A stretch of DNA of 64,000 nt, taken from assembly GCA_022508305.1 (NCBI GenBank), contig JAFLVM010000001.1:834341-898340 (forward strand), given 5' to 3'. A model generated the notes under the pieces. The model worked only from the letters and a program-made list of their open reading frames with translations, searched no databases and had not been told where the DNA came from. This stretch comes from Clostridiales bacterium. GTDB lineage: Bacteria > Bacillota > Clostridia > Christensenellales > CAG-314. Each line of letters opens with the position of its first letter. Within the stretch, counting starts at the first letter, position 1. Shown here in pieces: positions 60,525 to 64,000 of this stretch. Made by a program: the position numbers and the translations under genes.

Positions 60525-62159
60525 ATGGACAATATACTTAACATTCAAACGCTATGGGAAGGTTTCGACGTCAACGCCGAACCTTTGGACGTCGAGGTGC
60601 TCAGTCAAACTACTGACAACCACGTCACGGTAAAAAGGCTGTACTTTACGGGTAGATCCCTTCCTAAGGGCAAGTCTCGCGTTTTTGGCGCGGTGTACTG
60701 CAAGGGAAGCTTTCAGGACAAACCTGCCGTCCTTGTCATTGGCGACTTTGACAAGCCGATATACGGGAAAGTTTTGGAGGATTTTGCGCGTCGCGGATTT
60801 GTCGCAATGTCAATCGACATGGCAGGCAGGCGGGAAGACGGATTGTTTACGCTGTACCCCGACGAACTGAACTACTGCAACAGCGACAGCAAAAGGACGA
60901 TATTCGAAATTACTTCCACCGCCCGCGAAACCAGACAGTACGAGTACGCGGTCAATTGCCGCAGGGCTATCAGTTATTTGCTCAACGAGGAAAAGGTAAG
61001 TTGCGTATCCGTCGTTACCTTGGGCAGGGGCGTGTACGTCGGAATGATAGTTTTGGGTGTTGACAGTCGCGTTAAAAACGGCGCAATTCTGTTCGGAAAC
61101 ATTTACCGCGCATTCCCCGCTCCCAATCAAACCGAGCTTATGGACGCGGCGAAAGAGGAATTGGATCGCCGTATCGCCTACGACGTGCGCCGTCAGATGT
61201 GGGAAATTGCGCTTGCGCCGCAAACCTATGCAATGCAAATCAAGGCGCCTGTGTACGTGGTCAACTCTGCCAACAGCGCCCACGTGGACGTAGTGGACAA
61301 CAGCAAGACCTTCGTGCGCTTCAATGAAAAAAGCAGACTGCTCGTTTTGCCGACCACGTTGGATTACATTCCTTCAACCTACGCCGACGGGGTAGTGCGG
61401 TGGCTAAGCGGTTACCAAGCGCCAATGAAATCGGAACTAAAATCATTTTTGGACGACAAAGGCGACTACTGTTTGAGAGTTGTAACGGATCACCCCTTTG
61501 AACGGACGTCGCTGTGGTACTGTACCGCCGCCAACAACAAGGCTAAGCATTGGATAAGAGCCGAGCTGACCAAGACGGACAACGGTTACGTTGCCAAACC
61601 CGTTTTGTATGACAAGCAATGTACTCTTGCCGCATTCGCCGCATTCGAGGACGAGATTTCAACGACTACGCCGCTACATCTCGAAAACGTGCGCGCCAAC
61701 AGTCTCAAAAAGGCGCTGAACATCATTTTTAGCGGAACGGGCAAACAGGCGTTGGTGCCGCTCAGCGGAAATGACGAAATGTGGAACGTAGATTTGGAAC
61801 CCAAGCTTACCAAGGGCGACCTCGGTATTATGGGCGCGAAAGGCAAGTCGCTTGGAACATTTGCCCTTACCGAAACGAGTATTCGGGTCAATCCGATACT
61901 GACGCTGTGCTTTGACGTGTGCTGCAAGGTAAAGCAACGTTTGAAAATCACCGGCGTGGTAAGCTTTGGCGACAGAAACGAGGCGTACAGTCAGGAAGTG
62001 GAAATTTTGGGCAACGGCAAGTGGGAACGCTTGACGATTGAGAAGATAGATTTCCACCGCGTAGGCGACGGCAAACAGCTTGCGGAAACGGAAAGGCTGG
62101 ACATGCTGGCGTTCTCGGCGGACAACGAATTTATTTTGAACAATATCTTTTTGGTATGA
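60525..62159 (+). CDS. Degenerate alpha/beta-hydrolase (esterase-like) of unknown function
   Basis: 544 residues, no signal peptide. The first 270 residues follow an alpha/beta-hydrolase order (PAVLVIGDFD, FARRGFVAMSIDMAGR, RAISYLLNE, then SVVTLGRGVYVGMIVLGV). At the nucleophile elbow, where esterases have GxSxG, the sequence is LGRGVY, so the catalytic serine seems to be lost. The C-terminal half (about 295-544) is beta-rich with no recognised family. It may be a binding or structural relative of acetylxylan-type esterases. The stop overlaps the next gene (ATGA). Confidence 0.6.
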   Translation: MDNILNIQTLWEGFDVNAEPLDVEVLSQTTDNHVTVKRLYFTGRSLPKGKSRVFGAVYCKGSFQDKPAVLVIGDFDKPIYGKVLEDFARRGFVAMSIDMAGRREDGLFTLYPDELNYCNSDSKRTIFEITSTARETRQYEYAVNCRRAISYLLNEEKVSCVSVVTLGRGVYVGMIVLGVDSRVKNGAILFGNIYRAFPAPNQTELMDAAKEELDRRIAYDVRRQMWEIALAPQTYAMQIKAPVYVVNSANSAHVDVVDNSKTFVRFNEKSRLLVLPTTLDYIPSTYADGVVRWLSGYQAPMKSELKSFLDDKGDYCLRVVTDHPFERTSLWYCTAANNKAKHWIRAELTKTDNGYVAKPVLYDKQCTLAAFAAFEDEISTTTPLHLENVRANSLKKALNIIFSGTGKQALVPLSGNDEMWNVDLEPKLTKGDLGIMGAKGKSLGTFALTETSIRVNPILTLCFDVCCKVKQRLKITGVVSFGDRNEAYSQEVEILGNGKWERLTIEKIDFHRVGDGKQLAETERLDMLAFSADNEFILNNIFLV

Positions 62160-62335
62160 CGGACTTTCAAGTTGGCGACAATGTAACCACCAAGAAGCCT
62201 CACGCGTGTGGGTCTGACAAGTGGGAAATAACTCGCGTGGGCGCAGACTACAAGCTGAAGTGTCTCAAATGCGGGCATACGGTGCTACTTGATAGCGACA
62301 AATTTCACAAGGCGGTCAAAGGTGCAAAAAAGTAA
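62156..62335 (+). CDS. DUF951 family small protein
   Basis: 59 residues: MTDFQVGDNVTTKKPHACGS, DKWEITRVGADYKLKC, LKCGH. The pattern VGDxVxxKKPHxCGxxxW with a later CxxCGH is that of DUF951, a small zinc-ribbon-like family common in Firmicutes, of unknown function. Starts at an ATGA overlap with the previous gene and overlaps the lepB start, so all three are probably translated in sequence. Confidence 0.85.
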   Translation: MTDFQVGDNVTTKKPHACGSDKWEITRVGADYKLKCLKCGHTVLLDSDKFHKAVKGAKK

Positions 62336-62936
62336 AATAGGCAAGTTTTGGGATATTTTGCTGTGGGTGCTCATCGCGCTGTTGGCAATGGCGATACTAA
62401 TCAGAGCCTTCGTGTTCACCAACGTGGAAATTGAAGGCGCGTCAATGAACCCTACCTACAACAGTGAGGATACGGTCAAGGTTCTCAAGATTGGCAAGCC
62501 CTCGCGCGGTGACGTGGTGGTTTTCTACAAGTATCACGTGGACAGCAAGTTGAAGGCGCTGTTTGCGCGAGGCGACGACGTTAAGTCGGGCGGCAAGTAC
62601 GAAAAACTAATCAAACGCGTGGTGGCGGTAGAGGGCGACAGCATTTGGATTGAACCTACCGACGGTGGATACAAACTTGTAGTGAAAAGTTCAAACGGCG
62701 AAATTTTCCACGAAAACTACTACACCAAGGGCAAGGAAAGCTTGAGTGAGGACGTTTTCGTGATGACAAGCGGCGTTTTGGGACGGCTTAAAGACCTAAC
62801 CGAGGACAATCCGCTTGTGATTGAGAAAGACCACTTTTTCGCCATGGGCGACAACCGCGGCAATAGCGAGGACTCTCGCGGCGAACTGGGGCCGGTGCCT
62901 ATCGACCAATTATTCGGCAAAGTAATTAACAGATAA
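62322..62936 (+). CDS. lepB: Type I signal peptidase
   Basis: 204 residues from a GTG at 62322; a TTG at 62289 would lie further inside DUF951. One N-terminal membrane helix, then EIEGASMNPTY (catalytic Ser), KRVVAVEGDSI (catalytic Lys) and a MGDNRGNSEDSR box. It cleaves secretory signal peptides at the outer membrane face. An insertion of charged residues (about 75-95) lies before the Lys motif. Terminator at 62968. Confidence 0.93.
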   Translation: MQKSKIGKFWDILLWVLIALLAMAILIRAFVFTNVEIEGASMNPTYNSEDTVKVLKIGKPSRGDVVVFYKYHVDSKLKALFARGDDVKSGGKYEKLIKRVVAVEGDSIWIEPTDGGYKLVVKSSNGEIFHENYYTKGKESLSEDVFVMTSGVLGRLKDLTEDNPLVIEKDHFFAMGDNRGNSEDSRGELGPVPIDQLFGKVINR

Positions 62937-62967
62937 CGGTAAATTTTGACCAACATCAATTTCAACA

Positions 62968-62992
62968 GGCTTGGAGCAATCCAAGCTTTTTT
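62968..62992 (+). terminator. Terminator of the lepB operon
   Basis: GCTTGGA-GCAA-TCCAAGC followed by six T. Confidence 0.85.
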
Positions 62993-63039
62993 GTTCGCTT
63001 TGAGTATAATTTGCGCCCTCATACGGAAAAATTGAGGGT

Positions 63040-64000
63040 ATGAAGGATTCTAATTTTAGCAAGCTGCAATCGCTGTACAGCGGTCAAAACGATTTTCGAT
63101 TGCGCGAGGTGACGTGCGGCATACCTCTCAAGGTGGTGTGCCTTGACAGCATGTGCGACGACGCCAAGGTGAGCAATTTCGTGCTGCAGCCCCTAACCTA
63201 CGTTCAGGATGCAAAGGGGCTTGACGACGTTCAAAAGAGGCTTACCGTAGGCTCGGGCGTACGCAAACCGCCCAACTTTTACTCAATAATCGAAGATTTC
63301 ACCAACGGCTACACCCTCATTTTCGACGACAAGGACGGTTGCCTGTCCGTTGACACGCGTACCGCCATCGGCCGTTCCATTGCCGAGCCGCCCACGTCCA
63401 TGGTCATGCGCGGACCGAGAGAAGGCTTCGTTGAGGACATGAAGGTCAATTTGACGTTGCTCAGAAAACGCCTCAAAACTCCCAATCTCAAGACGATTAA
63501 CCTTACGGTGGGCAAGTACACCAATACTGCGGTTGCCGTTTGCTACGTTGAGGGCATTGCCGAGCAAAGCGTAGTGGACACCGTCGTGCAAAGATTGCAG
63601 GCGGTGAACATAGACGGCGTGTTGGACAGCAGTTATCTTGCGCGCTATCTCGACGTCAACAAAACCGCGCTGTTCCGCAGAGTGGGTACTACGGAAAAAC
63701 CCGACATCGTCGTGGGCAAAATGCTGGAAGGTCGCATTGCGGTAGTGGTAGACGGTTCGCCCATGGTGTTGACCGTTCCCTACCTGTTCGTTGAGGACAT
63801 GCAAAGTCCCGGCGACTACTACGAAAACTCAGCCATGACGACGTTAAGTCGCGTGTTGAGGTTTATTAGCGTAATCGCGTCCGTGCTGCTGCCTGCGCTG
63901 TACGTGTGCTTGCAGGTGTACAACTACCAAATCATACCTCTTAGGTTTTTGATTACGATACTCAACGCTTCCGAGGCAATACCATTCTCGCCGCTAACGG
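63040..64000 (+). CDS. GerA-type spore germination protein (3' end outside window)
   Basis: At least 320 residues, frame open to the edge. MVMRGPREGFVEDMKVNLTL followed by LRKRLKTPNLK, DGVLDSSYLARYL, VVVDGSPMVLTVPYLFVED and MQSPGDYYENS are the usual GerA/SpoVAF blocks, and membrane helices begin near residue 275. Such proteins sit in the spore inner membrane as germinant receptor subunits or as the SpoVAF companion of SpoVA. GAGGG precedes the start. Confidence 0.92.
   Translation, partial: MKDSNFSKLQSLYSGQNDFRLREVTCGIPLKVVCLDSMCDDAKVSNFVLQPLTYVQDAKGLDDVQKRLTVGSGVRKPPNFYSIIEDFTNGYTLIFDDKDGCLSVDTRTAIGRSIAEPPTSMVMRGPREGFVEDMKVNLTLLRKRLKTPNLKTINLTVGKYTNTAVAVCYVEGIAEQSVVDTVVQRLQAVNIDGVLDSSYLARYLDVNKTALFRRVGTTEKPDIVVGKMLEGRIAVVVDGSPMVLTVPYLFVEDMQSPGDYYENSAMTTLSRVLRFISVIASVLLPALYVCLQVYNYQIIPLRFLITILNASEAIPFSPLT

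Noticed and set aside
1..64000. CRISPR array, prophage, insertion sequence or rRNA operon
   Set aside because: No regularly spaced repeats, transposase, integrase, phage structural genes or rRNA sequence were seen. The palindromic elements are dispersed and not an array.

Overview
The window looks like a chromosome segment of a spore-forming, low-to-moderate-GC, Gram-positive-type anaerobe (class Clostridia or a relative, probably uncultured). The signs are rubrerythrin, a GerA-type germination protein, the spore-associated protease YyaC, AddAB instead of RecBCD, a lipoprotein-type YidC, AmaP/Asp23-like and WalJ-like proteins, AGGAGG-type ribosome binding sites, sigma-A-type promoters and frequent TTG/GTG starts. 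Genus cannot be named from the sequence alone.

Layout. 1-10 kb: a partial nitroreductase, a PnuC-like transporter with an extra extracytoplasmic domain, rubrerythrin, dnaN (with no dnaA beside it), deoD, then rpmH-rnpA-yidD-yidC-khpB and two paralogous lipoproteins. 10-16 kb: mnmE-mnmG-rsmG on the minus strand and parA-parB on the plus strand. 15.9-18.2 kb: a 2.2-kb AT-rich gene-free region with two perfect and one near-perfect parS sites, which is the chromosome centromere and probably close to the origin. 18-30 kb: cvpA, yyaC, ftsH, a lipoprotein, addB-addA and an esterase-like protein. 31-34 kb: a membrane protein, uvrC and dut. 34.6-40 kb: an operon of a TIM-barrel sugar isomerase/epimerase-like protein and a complete FbpABC-type ABC importer. 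40-43.5 kb: a GH2 glycosidase, tadA, an AmaP-like protein and tRNA-Pro(GGG). 43.8-52 kb: two paralogous exported 5'-nucleotidases, an OB-fold lipoprotein, and surE with two tandem nrnA-type DHH phosphoesterases, so nucleotide and short-RNA turnover is a local theme. 52-54.2 kb: a two-gene accessory patch with a GIY-YIG-like protein and a predicted S-4TM pore-forming effector. 54.2-64 kb: uppP, ychF, a GPH-type sugar symporter, walJ, a CPBP protease, rlmH, a degenerate alpha/beta-hydrolase, a DUF951 protein, lepB and the start of a gerA-type gene.

The most unusual signal is not a gene. At least ten copies of an imperfect palindromic element of about 35 bp are scattered through the window, mostly right at gene 3' ends and densest around the replication genes. 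Some copies run into the reading frame and supply the last codons and stop of rsmG and dut. A second family, a G-rich motif with core ATATGGGGTGGG, recurs in intergenic DNA and forms perfect inverted pairs near the nitroreductase and rubrerythrin starts.
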